Shown here: positions 29,742-38,500 of the stretch, in pieces
Layout: every line of letters begins with the position of its first letter
Position numbering within the stretch: position 1 is the first letter of the stretch
Origin: Desulfobacterales bacterium RIFOXYA12_FULL_46_15
Lineage (GTDB): Bacteria > Desulfobacterota > Desulfobacteria > Desulfobacterales > Desulfobacteraceae
NCBI GenBank assembly: GCA_001799395.1
Contig: MGTJ01000096.1
Location: 67,246 to 131,245 of the forward strand
Length of the DNA stretch: 64,000 nucleotides
Direction: 5' to 3'
Notes under the pieces: generated by a model
The model's input: only the letters and a program-made list of their open reading frames with translations
The model's database searches: none
What the model was told of the DNA's origin: nothing
Position numbers and translations under genes: made by a program

Positions 29742-30995
29742 TTAAACAGCGGTCAGGGCCTGTTCAAGATCATATAAGATATCATCAATATGTTCGATGC
29801 CGAGGGAGAGGCGCAGCAATTTCGGATCAGCCAGTTGATTTTTAAGCGCTTCGGGAAAAGAAATATACTGGGATGAGTATGGGTGAATGATGAGGGTTTT
29901 GCAATCCCCGAGGTTGGCCAGGTTTAAAATCATTTCAAGGCGATCTATGAATTTAAAACAGGTTGTCTGATCTTTGAGGCCAAAGGTGAGCATGGCACCG
30001 AATCCTTTGTTGTTGAACTGTTCCTTTGCTGTTGTATAACTTTTATGATCCGGGAAGCCCGGGAAATTCACCCATTCGACTTTTGGCTGGGCTTTCAGGA
30101 AATCAGCGGCCTTTACGGCATTGGCTATGTGGCGCTCCATCCGGATGCCCAGGGTGTTCAGGCCCATGGCCGTCAGAAAGGAATGAAAGGGTGCGGGTGC
30201 GGTGCCGAAATTCACATGATATTCTTTGAACATCCGGTGCAGAAAGGCCAGATTGCCTTTCTGTTCAACAAAGGGAGCAAAATCCTGGAATTTTTCACCA
30301 GTCCAGTCGAATTTCCCGGCATCCACAACCACGCCGCCAATAGCCGCGCCATGGCCGGAAAGATATTTTGTGGTAGAATGCATGACAATATCCGCCCCAA
30401 GTTCCAGGGGTCTGCAAAGCCAGGGGGAGGCCAGGGTATTGTCCATGATAAGGGGCGCTCCATGGCTGTAGGCAATGTTTGCAATGGCTTTGATATCAGC
30501 CACTTCCATGCCTGGATTGGTGATGGTTTCCATATACACAAACCGGGTTTTTTCATTTATGGCAGCCTCGATGTCATCCAGGCTCATCGGATCGACAAAT
30601 TTTACCGTAATCCCATATTTTCTGAAAATGGTGTTGAAAAGGGTATATGTCGACATGAAAAGGGTTTTGCTGGCCACAAATTCATCCCCGGTGCGCAAAA
30701 GGGTCAAACAGGCATTGTTAATGGCAGCCATGCCTGAACCGGCCACAACGGCACCGGCTCCGGATTCAAGGGAGGCGAGTTTTTTTTCCAAAAACCGGCT
30801 GGTGGGATTGCTCAGCCTCATATAGATGTGCTCTTCAGTTTTTCCGGCAAAGGTATTGCTAAGGCTTTCAGCGGTTTCATGATAATGGGCGGCCGTCTGA
30901 AAAATGGGAGGAAGGGTGGCGCCCTGCCAGGGCGAATCTTTGAGCCCTTCGTGGATGGCTCTTGTTTCAAAATGGTAAGATCTTTTTTGTGTCAT
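29742..30995 (-). CDS. metY: O-acetylhomoserine sulfhydrylase (PLP)
   Basis: 417 residues from ATG 30995. The ORF track begins at a GTG (31007), but AAGGTGA lies nine bases before the ATG. It belongs to the Cys/Met-metabolism PLP enzymes: the PLP lysine is in HSTTKYLSGHGAAIGG, and MDNTLASPWL and NPTSRFLEKKLA are family motifs. Length over 410 residues and linkage to metX identify the O-acylhomoserine sulfhydrylase branch, giving homocysteine directly from sulfide. It leads the metY-metX-metW-nadA run. Confidence 0.92.
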   Translation of the reverse strand: MTQKRSYHFETRAIHEGLKDSPWQGATLPPIFQTAAHYHETAESLSNTFAGKTEEHIYMRLSNPTSRFLEKKLASLESGAGAVVAGSGMAAINNACLTLLRTGDEFVASKTLFMSTYTLFNTIFRKYGITVKFVDPMSLDDIEAAINEKTRFVYMETITNPGMEVADIKAIANIAYSHGAPLIMDNTLASPWLCRPLELGADIVMHSTTKYLSGHGAAIGGVVVDAGKFDWTGEKFQDFAPFVEQKGNLAFLHRMFKEYHVNFGTAPAPFHSFLTAMGLNTLGIRMERHIANAVKAADFLKAQPKVEWVNFPGFPDHKSYTTAKEQFNNKGFGAMLTFGLKDQTTCFKFIDRLEMILNLANLGDCKTLIIHPYSSQYISFPEALKNQLADPKLLRLSLGIEHIDDILYDLEQALTAV

Positions 30996-31045
30996 TATGA
31001 TAGTCACCTTGAATTTTTTGTTAAAGGCATAAAATGAATTCTTTG

Positions 31046-31074
31046 AATATCACATTGTGGTAGGGCTTTGTCAA
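31046..31074 (-). promoter_or_regulatory. Putative metY promoter with overlapping palindrome
   Basis: On the minus strand TTGACA (31074-31069) is followed after 17 bp by GATATT (31051-31046). The palindrome TATCACATTGTGGTA (31048-31062; arms match at 6 of 7 positions) covers the -10 box and spacer, a natural place for a repressor. A second dyad, AATCATGTGATT, lies upstream at 31096-31107. No SAM riboswitch core was seen. Regulator identity unknown. Confidence 0.45.
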
Positions 31075-31206
31075 TATTTACTTTTATTTTCAATAAATCA
31101 TGTGATTAATGATTTAAAAAGGATTATAATAAAATTGTTCAAGTAACCCCGCCAGGTTATCAAACACTATAGCCGGCCTTATATGAAGGCTGGGAGGGAG
31201 GATGCA

Positions 31207-31629
31207 ATGAATATTAAGAAAATATTGAATCCGGTGGACGGATCAGAGCAATCCATCAAGTCGACCCGGTATGCCATTGAGCTTGCAACGCTCATGAATG
31301 CAAAAATTATCCTGATGCATTGTCATGACAGATTCCCCATTATCCTAGCCGAGCCCTATTACCAGCAGGTCATTGATGATGTCCAGAAAGTGTCTGAAGA
31401 ACTTTTAAAACCCTTTATTGACATGCTTGAAGAGGCAAAAGCCGATTTTGAAATGCGTCTTGTCGAAGGGGCTCCCGGAAATAAGATACCGGAAGTGGCA
31501 AAAATTGAGAAAATTGACCTGATCATTATGGGGTCCCGAGGTGTTACGGCATTTGCAGGACTGTTTCTCGGCAGTGTTGCACACCAGGTGCTGAATAAAT
31601 CCGACTGTCCTGTTTTTATTGCCAAATAG
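31207..31629 (+). CDS. Universal stress protein (UspA family)
   Basis: 140 residues from ATG 31207; GGGAGGGAGG lies just upstream, so the earlier start in the ORF track (31183) is not needed. Features of the ATP-binding Usp class: NPVDGSEQSIKSTRYAIELA at the N-terminus and IIMGSRGVTAFAGLFLGSVAHQVL near the C-terminus (G-x2-G-x9-GS pattern). It is a soluble single-domain Usp. It stands alone between the divergent met unit and a region of gene remains. Confidence 0.9.
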   Translation: MNIKKILNPVDGSEQSIKSTRYAIELATLMNAKIILMHCHDRFPIILAEPYYQQVIDDVQKVSEELLKPFIDMLEEAKADFEMRLVEGAPGNKIPEVAKIEKIDLIIMGSRGVTAFAGLFLGSVAHQVLNKSDCPVFIAK

Positions 31630-31677
31630 CAGGCTGCTAACAAAAACTTATTCACCCCCCTTTACGGGGTTGAACTG

Positions 31678-31873
31678 TCAGAATTTTTCAATTGCTTCAA
31701 CAATTAACCCAAGGGATATTTCCGGGTTGACCGCAGCCCCTGTTTTTTTTTTGCAGCCCATGATGCTTTTTCCGGTGGACCTAATAAAAGCTCATCATGG
31801 GCTTTTGCGGTATTTATTATATCTGCATGATGCAATAATTGGGCAAGATAAGATTGAGATGAGCACTTAAAGG
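31678..31873 (-). pseudogene. Frameshifted remnant of an unidentified protein
   Basis: One minus-strand frame reads AQLLHHADIINTAKAHDELL and continues GPPEKASWAAKK, then after a run of ten A bases a second frame reads TGAAVNPEISLGLIVEAIEK and stops at 31678. The change of frame at the A-run suggests a slipped mononucleotide tract. The family was not recognised. A third frame further upstream (FNGSFGVIETGDPLSAHLN) may belong to the same gene. Confidence 0.3.
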
Positions 31874-32261
31874 GTCTCCCGTTTCAATGACACCGAAAGA
31901 ACCGTTGAATTCTGGAAAATTTAAAGGTAAGTAGTCTTGATTTCTTGAGAGTTCAAGGATAGTGGAATCCTTGACTTTTGAGATTCAAAAAAAGCTCCAT
32001 TTTTTGGTTTGAATAATTTTAAATGAATGTTGACTGGCAGGAAAAGTCCGGGGATTATTAAACTGTAGCCAAAACATTTTGCGGTTGGCGAGAATTTTAT
32101 CCATCAAGAGCGCTCAAGACTATTATCCGATACCGGAAAATTTCCAGGGGTATTTGATAATGCATACCATGCTATTCAAAACCAGGTATGTTGATTTGGC
32201 TTTAAGTCTATTCCTTTTTAAAACCATTGCCTCACCCTGGCTGAATAATCCGAATATTCTT

Positions 32262-32560
32262 TCACGGATTTTTGACAGAGAGTGTTCTTTCTGCTTCTGC
32301 TTCAATATCCATGTTCCTGCTGATTTCATACAGGGCATACAGCAGGGCCCTAAGCGGGGTCCCGGCAATCTCTGCATCGCCCGACATCGAAGCGCCCTTG
32401 AATTCAGCAGACAGTTTCAGGCGGGCCGTGTTGACCATGGTATTCCATGTCCGCCATTTTCAGATAAAACCGTTCAACAGGATTCAGCTTCAGCCTCCGT
32501 CACCATCTCCTTGCCGTCAATGACTGAGTAGGCCGTCAGCACCTGGATAGAGATCTTCGG
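32262..32560 (-). pseudogene. Frameshifted gene remnant with a conserved-looking segment
   Basis: A minus-strand frame reads LKLSAEFKGASMSGDAEIAG and continues TPLRALLYALYEISRNMDIE before a stop at 32262. Upstream, in another frame, IQVLTAYSVIDGKEMVTEAE joins it near 32480, so one frameshift is needed to connect them. The residue pattern is protein-like and would be unlikely in random DNA. A C-terminal piece of a large DNA-modification-type protein (DUF1156-like) was considered, but the family could not be named with confidence. Confidence 0.4.
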
Positions 32561-32729
32561 CTGTCCCAGACCCAGTCTTCAAAATCCGGGGGCGGGTTTC
32601 TGAAATTTCATTGTCCGCTTTTGAAACGGCATACACATACCTGCCTTCCTGGGTCTGGTATGGAATTGACCGCCGTGGAAAGGCTTGAAAGCAAAACAAG
32701 GGTTCCGACTTGTTTTTCACGGACCTCAT
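32517..32729 (-). pseudogene. Possible remnant of an RND efflux membrane-fusion protein
   Basis: The frame reads YQTQEGRYVYAVSKADNEIS and then ILKTGSGTAEDLYPGADGLL before a stop. This resembles the last beta domain of AcrA/MexA-type periplasmic adaptors (Q-x-GRYVYVV-D-x-DN). Only about 45 residues match that pattern and no neighbouring permease exists, so it would be a relic. It overlaps the preceding remnant in another frame. Confidence 0.35.
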
Positions 32730-32894
32730 GGTTGAAATTAAGGCTGGTTTCCGTTTTTTTTGCTTTTATGTTTCTTTTGGGTCGGTTTGAGAATAGCATA
32801 GTTTTATCAATGAAATAAGACCTATTCTATTGACAAAATCAGAAGGATTGAAGTACCTGTAACCTGCGTTCTTCAACTGATAAAGGGAGTCTCT

Positions 32895-34046
32895 ATGACT
32901 ATGCTCATCGCGTTTTATCTGTTTTTCCCGGCAGTGGTGATCCTGCTCTGTCTTAAATTTCCATTTTTAGATAAAATAGGAGCCGTGTTTGTCTGTTATG
33001 TGGCAGGCGCCCTGGTTGGGAATTCGGGAGGACTGCCTGAAAATGCAGCTGTCATCCAGGATGCCCTGAGCGGTGCTTGTGTAGCCGTTGCCCTTCCTTT
33101 GCTTCTTTTTTCCATGGATGTAAAGGCCTGGTTTAAAACAGCCGGGAAAGCCATGTTGTCCATGGCCGGGGCAACAATATCGATTGTAGCGGTTGCCGGA
33201 TTTGGAAGTGCGATGCTCAAGGGCCATGTGGAAGAGAGCTGGAAGCTTGCAGGTCTTGCCATTGGCGTCTATACTGGCGGGACACCCAATATGGCAGCCA
33301 TCAGAACCGCTCTTGATGTGGACCCGACCACCTATGTCATCCTGCATACCTATGATACCTTTATCAGCCTTGTTTATATTATCTTCTGCATCACCATTGC
33401 CCAGCGGATTTTTAATTGGTTTCTGCCCCGGTACAGGAAGACGGAAATAAAAAACCCGGGGTTGGGGGGGGATGATGTCGAGGATATCAATTCATACCCG
33501 GATATGTTTGAGCCGGAAATCATTAAAAAATTAATGGCAGCCATGCTCCTGTCTTTTCTGATTCTCGGGATTTCCGTCGGGCTGGCCGGCCTTTTCCCCA
33601 AAGCCGTGTCAACAACCGTCACCATTTTATCCATCACAACCCTTGGAATCGGAGCGTCATTCATTACAAGGGTGAGGCACATCAAAAGAACCTATTCCCT
33701 GGGCATGTATTTTATCCTGATATTCTGTCTTGTAGTGGGATCCATGGCCAATATCCGGGATCTTGTCCATATCAACATGGCCCTGCTGGCTTATGTAAGT
33801 TTCTGTATTTTCGGATCGTTTTTGCTCCATGCCCTTTTCTGCCGGATTTTTAAAATTGATGCCGACACCTTTATCATCACTTCCATTTCCGCCATCTGTT
33901 CACCGCCTTTTGTGCCGGTGGTGGCCAATGCACTGAAAAACAAAGAGATTATTTTGTCCGGCCTGACCACCGGGATCATCGGGTATGCCATTGGAAATTA
34001 TCTCGGCATCAGCTTTGCCTATATATTTAAAGCAGTGGCCGGCTAA
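32895..34046 (+). CDS. DUF819 family membrane protein
   Basis: 383 residues with about ten membrane helices. Two similar halves are visible: the N-terminal GALVGNSGGLPENAAV with TGGTPNMAAIRTALDVDPTT, and the C-terminal FIITSISAICSPPFVPVVANALKN, as in DUF819/YjcL proteins. The family is thought to be related to carboxylate or amino acid permeases; the substrate is unknown. Ribosome site AAAGGGAG precedes the ATG. The PLP decarboxylase gene begins 9 bp later, so the two probably act together. Confidence 0.85.
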   Translation: MTMLIAFYLFFPAVVILLCLKFPFLDKIGAVFVCYVAGALVGNSGGLPENAAVIQDALSGACVAVALPLLLFSMDVKAWFKTAGKAMLSMAGATISIVAVAGFGSAMLKGHVEESWKLAGLAIGVYTGGTPNMAAIRTALDVDPTTYVILHTYDTFISLVYIIFCITIAQRIFNWFLPRYRKTEIKNPGLGGDDVEDINSYPDMFEPEIIKKLMAAMLLSFLILGISVGLAGLFPKAVSTTVTILSITTLGIGASFITRVRHIKRTYSLGMYFILIFCLVVGSMANIRDLVHINMALLAYVSFCIFGSFLLHALFCRIFKIDADTFIITSISAICSPPFVPVVANALKNKEIILSGLTTGIIGYAIGNYLGISFAYIFKAVAG

Positions 34047-34055
34047 GGAGAAGAC

Positions 34056-35489
34056 ATGATTTCAATTCCTTCAAAGGGAAGACCCCATGATGACATCCTG
34101 GAATCCATGCAATTGTTCCGGGAAAATGACGCTGATCATAAGAATGGCCGGACCTGGTCCCTTGTATATCATTTAACCCCTGAGCATGATGCATTTTTAA
34201 AAACCGCCCACCAGCTTTTTTTCAGTGAAAATGCACTCAACCCCATGGCATTTAAAAGCCTTAAACGGTTTGAACATGAAGTGGTCCGGATGACGGCCCG
34301 GCTTTTAAACGGAGATGAAAAGGTGGTGGGGACCATGACCTCCGGGGGAACGGAATCCTGTCTTCTGCCTGTTCTCTGTTACCGGGAGCGCGCCCGTTCC
34401 AGAAAGCTGGGAGGGTCCCTGCCTGAAATGATAGCCCCAAAAACCATTCATGTGGCATGGGAAAAGGCGGCCCGGTATTTTAATGTCAAAATGATCAGAA
34501 TCCCCCTGAAGGATGATTTCACAGTGAATGTAGACATCCTCAAAAAAAAGATCAACCGGCGTACCATCCTGATTGTGGCATCTGCGCCTTCTTACCCACA
34601 CGGGGTTATTGACCCCATCGAAGAAATCGGCCGGATTGCCGTTGAACGAAACATCCCCTTTCATGTGGACGCCTGCCTTGGCGGATTCTTCCTGCCGTTT
34701 ATGGAAAAAATCGGATACCGGATACCCATATTTGATTTCCGTTGCAAGGGTGTCACCTCCATCTCGGCCGATGTCCATAAATACGGGTTTGGGGCCAAGG
34801 GTGCCTCAGTGCTGGTGTACCGGGATATGGAGTATTTAAAACACCAGTTTTTTATCCACCCGGACTGGCCGGGCGGGGTTTTTGCCTCTCCGGCCCTTCT
34901 CGGCACCCGGCCCGGCGGGCCCATTGCAGCAGCCTGGGCAGCCATGAATGCCCTTGGCATGAACGGGTATTGTGAGATGGCAGAAACCATTATGGAGACA
35001 ACCCGGAAACTGACAACAGGCATCAATGCCATAGACGGGCTTAAAATCCTTGGAAAACCCGCCATGGGCGTCTTTGCCTATGGCTCCACCGATTCAGGAA
35101 TCAGTATCTTTGCCGTGGGCGATATCATGGAAGACCGGGGCTGGCATGTGGATCGCCTTCAGCGGCCCGATGGGCTCCATGCCATGGTGACCCCGGCCCA
35201 TAAAAGCGTAGCTGATCAATATCTTCTGGATTTAAGGCAAGCCGTTGAAATGGTAAAGTCCAATCCCGGTCTGTCTTCCAGGGGAAATGCCGCCCTCTAC
35301 GGCATGATCGCCCATGTGCCCTTCAGGGGGCTCATCAAAAAAGAAGTCAAGAAAATGATGGAAAAAATGTATGGGCCTGAAGGTGAGATGCCCATGGGCC
35401 CGAAAGGGAAGGAATCCTTTGCGGTCCGCATGGGGACACGCATCTTCAGCAGGATTTTAAGATGGGCGTCCCGAACCGGCTGCAGATGA
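34056..35489 (+). CDS. PLP-dependent decarboxylase (group II; sphingosine-phosphate-lyase-like)
   Basis: 477 residues. PLP-binding motifs: TSGGTESCLLPVL, HVDACLGGFFLPF and the Schiff-base lysine in SADVHKYGFGAKGAS. The closest overall pattern is the sphingosine-1-phosphate lyase/MfnA-like branch of group II decarboxylases. The natural substrate could be an amino acid or a phosphorylated amino alcohol. Ribosome site AAGGAGA. The tight link to the DUF819 membrane protein suggests uptake followed by decarboxylation or lyase cleavage. Confidence 0.86.
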   Translation: MISIPSKGRPHDDILESMQLFRENDADHKNGRTWSLVYHLTPEHDAFLKTAHQLFFSENALNPMAFKSLKRFEHEVVRMTARLLNGDEKVVGTMTSGGTESCLLPVLCYRERARSRKLGGSLPEMIAPKTIHVAWEKAARYFNVKMIRIPLKDDFTVNVDILKKKINRRTILIVASAPSYPHGVIDPIEEIGRIAVERNIPFHVDACLGGFFLPFMEKIGYRIPIFDFRCKGVTSISADVHKYGFGAKGASVLVYRDMEYLKHQFFIHPDWPGGVFASPALLGTRPGGPIAAAWAAMNALGMNGYCEMAETIMETTRKLTTGINAIDGLKILGKPAMGVFAYGSTDSGISIFAVGDIMEDRGWHVDRLQRPDGLHAMVTPAHKSVADQYLLDLRQAVEMVKSNPGLSSRGNAALYGMIAHVPFRGLIKKEVKKMMEKMYGPEGEMPMGPKGKESFAVRMGTRIFSRILRWASRTGCR

Positions 35490-35512
35490 TTCCTTCCCTT
35501 TCAGTTGATCTG

Positions 35513-38500
35513 TCAGACCTTCTCCCCGCAGTTCGGGCAGAATTTAAAATCAATATTGAGAAATGGTTCTCCGCATCCAGGGCATTGCCTGGGCAGGGGC
35601 CCGAGTTCCACAAGAAGCTCGCCTGATTTCACGGGCACCATTTTTTTATCAAATTTATAATCCGCAGTTTTCATAACCCTGAGTACAATGCCGTCCACAG
35701 CAGACACCACGGATTTTTCCTGTTTCATGATGGTGATGTTGAACAATTCCTCACCTTTTTTGACTGTATCCCCGGGTTTGACATACATGATCCAGAGGTC
35801 CCCGTTGCTGGGTGATCCGGCATGACAGGGATTGCCCGGGTCGGCCATGGGGACCGCATCGGATTCATGGCCTGTGGCAGCCGCCACTTTGACGGTATGG
35901 GTAAAGACTTCCCCGTTCAGGGTATACCGGACCACGCTCATTCCTTTTTCATCCGGCGGTTCCAGCCCCAGTATCTTCATGGAATGGGGTTTTCCGTCCG
36001 TGTCCCTGAACTGGAGTTCCCGCCCCGGAACAAGGCCTTCAAACCAGACATCCAGGGGCACACGGTTGGGGTTGCCGAATTCGTTTCTGAACCGTATGGT
36101 CTTTAATGCATCCCCGGGATGGTTCAGATACATGATGGTTTCTTCTTTTGTGGGGATACGGCCGATCTGTTTTTCCAGTTCTTTTTTTTCAACATCCATA
36201 TCAACCTGCTCAAGGCCTTCCAGGGGTGAAGCCTCTGTTCTATTGGCAATGGCATATTCATATTCTTTTCCAAAGGCGCCGGCATAAACCCAGTCCGGCG
36301 GGAAACCTAAGGGAAGCCGCCCGAATTTACCCAGGAGAAGGTTTTTAAAGGCATCATTGCTGTTGCTGTAGAGAATGAGCCGGTCGTTTTTGATTTCATC
36401 ATTGAGTTCTTCTTCCGGTGTTGAAATCACGGTATCGAGAATCCATAAAAGATGCCGGACTTCTTCTTCCCCGCCCCTCTTGAATGCACTGGTCACTGCA
36501 AGAAAAGCCGTGTTCCAGGTGATCTGGGAGCCAGGGGTTACATCATGATACCGGATGATCTGCCTTGTGCCGGCCAGAAATTTGAGCATATAGGGCAAAA
36601 GGCGGATATAGCCCTGTTTCATGGCCCCTTCCTGAGAAGAAGAGGTGGCACCGCCGGGCATGCCGTGGAAAACCACATCATGATCAATGCCCTGGAAATA
36701 AGGGGCTGTATACCGGTCATAATAGGGCATGATCTGTTTCAGCACAAAATTACAGGTCCGGATCATATCTTTGTCAAGGCAGGTCTTAAGCCCCAGTTCC
36801 TCTTCGATATAGGCTGCGGTGGACAAGACCTCGCCCTGGCCGTACCATCGTACGGCAGCCCCAAGACCTGTATCCACGATATGGGCCCCGGCTTTGGCTG
36901 CAGCTCCCACGGCCGGGACAAAAAGGCCGTCCGTGCAGTGGCGGTGGTAATGGATCACAAGATCAGGGTATTTTTTCCGGATGTCCCGGACAAGGCCTGA
37001 GATAAACCTTGGAGGGCAGACCCCGGCCATGTCTTTTAGGCCCAGGATGATGAGGGCGGTTGCCTTTTTGGCGGAAACACCGGCCACATCGGCCGTCATA
37101 CCGATGATTTCATCCACAACCCCGAGGTAATGGGGGATATCGAATCCTTTGGCCCAGGAAAGGGAGACTGCCGGCTGAAACACATTCTTCTGCGAATTTA
37201 AGACCACTTCGGCCAGGGGCCGCATGTTTTCGATATGGTTGAGAAAATCAAAGCACCGGACAATGTCGTGGTGTTCGCATATGGATTCGCTGGTCATCTG
37301 CATGAGGTTTTTAGGCTGGGGTTTGTATCCCAGGAGGTTTGTGGATCTGACCAGAACCTGTTTCAAAGTCAGGGGGGCAAAATGGTTCCACAGTCTTGCC
37401 TCGTTAAAGGGATAGGTCATATTGGCCATCATGGCCACATGGAAATGGGCACCTCCTCCGTTTTCAATGGAGAAAAATCCGCACCGGTCGAGATAAGGCC
37501 CGATGAGCCGGTCTTCTGCCAGGCGGAAACGGTTCCCGCTGTTGGACTGGGTGATGTCCCGGGGTGTGGTGTCGGAAAAATGAATGACTTTGGAATCCCT
37601 TACCATATCCAGCAGCGCCTTTCGATCTCCCCTGGGGTATCTGCCTTTGGCAGGGGCGGGTCCCGGGTCCGGCAGAACCGGTTCAAAGGCCCCGATCCGT
37701 TTGTCGCCGGTTCCGCGGTAGTCGGACAACTCAATATGGGGATTGTATCCCATGGCTGAAATCTCCGCCATAAGCCTTGACAAGCGAAGGGCTTCGGATT
37801 CGTTGTCCCGGTAGCGCATAAGACCCGGCCGGGTTTCCACAAACCGGGTATCGTACAGGCCGGACCGGAATACCGGGTCTGAAACGATTTTCTGGTGAAA
37901 GGGAATAGTGGTTCGAAGACCCCCGATGATATATTCCTTCAAGGCCCGGTTCATGACGGCAAGGCTTTTTTCCCAGGTCTGCCCGTGGGCAATGAGCAGG
38001 GATGCGGCAGAATCGTAATTGGACGGGAATTCATAGCCTCCTGCAATACATGAGTCCAGCCTGACACCGGGTCCGCCAGGTGAGATATACCGGGTGATGT
38101 GCCCGGAATTGGGAGCAAAATTGTGTCTCGGGTCTTCGCAATTGATCCTGACCTGGAGGGCATGGGCCACGGGCTTTGTTTTTTTGCTGTTGAACCTGAG
38201 TTTTGACCCGAACGCAACGGCTATCTGCTCTTCTACAAGATCAATGCCGTAGCGGCATTCGGTAATGCCGTGTTCCACCTGGAGCCTTGTGTTCACTTCA
38301 ATGAGATACGGGTTCTGGTCCGCATCCACAAGAAATTCCACAGTGGCAAGGGAATAATAGCCGACTTCGCTGACCAGGGCTTTTGCATATTCTTTAAGCT
38401 GTCCGCGCAGGGCTTCCGTCATCCTGGGCCAGGGAGAAGGCGTGATTTCAACCAGCTTCTGGTGGTTTCGCTGGACTGTGCAGTCGCGTTCATCAAAGGC

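Larger units (their letters stand above)
31630..32894. other. 1.26 kb stretch without an intact gene; decayed coding remains
   Basis: No intact ORF with a ribosome site was found. Minus-strand pieces at 31678-31873, 32262-32560 and 32517-32729 read like protein but are split by stops and frameshifts; they are listed separately. Nothing was recognised in 31874-32261, which is more AT rich. No transposase, terminal repeats or attachment site were seen that would explain the decay. Confidence 0.6.

Noticed and set aside
30045-30737. 230-residue plus-strand ORF
   Set aside because: Antisense to metY; Cys/His-rich composition is a by-product of the complementary codons.
31008-31206. SAM riboswitch before metY
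   Set aside because: The conserved SAM-I or SAM-II core could not be found; only palindromes and a sigma-70-like promoter are present.
31650-31675. Terminator-like ACCCC...GGGGT hairpin after the universal stress gene
   Set aside because: Stem is only five base pairs and no T-run follows; not listed as a feature.
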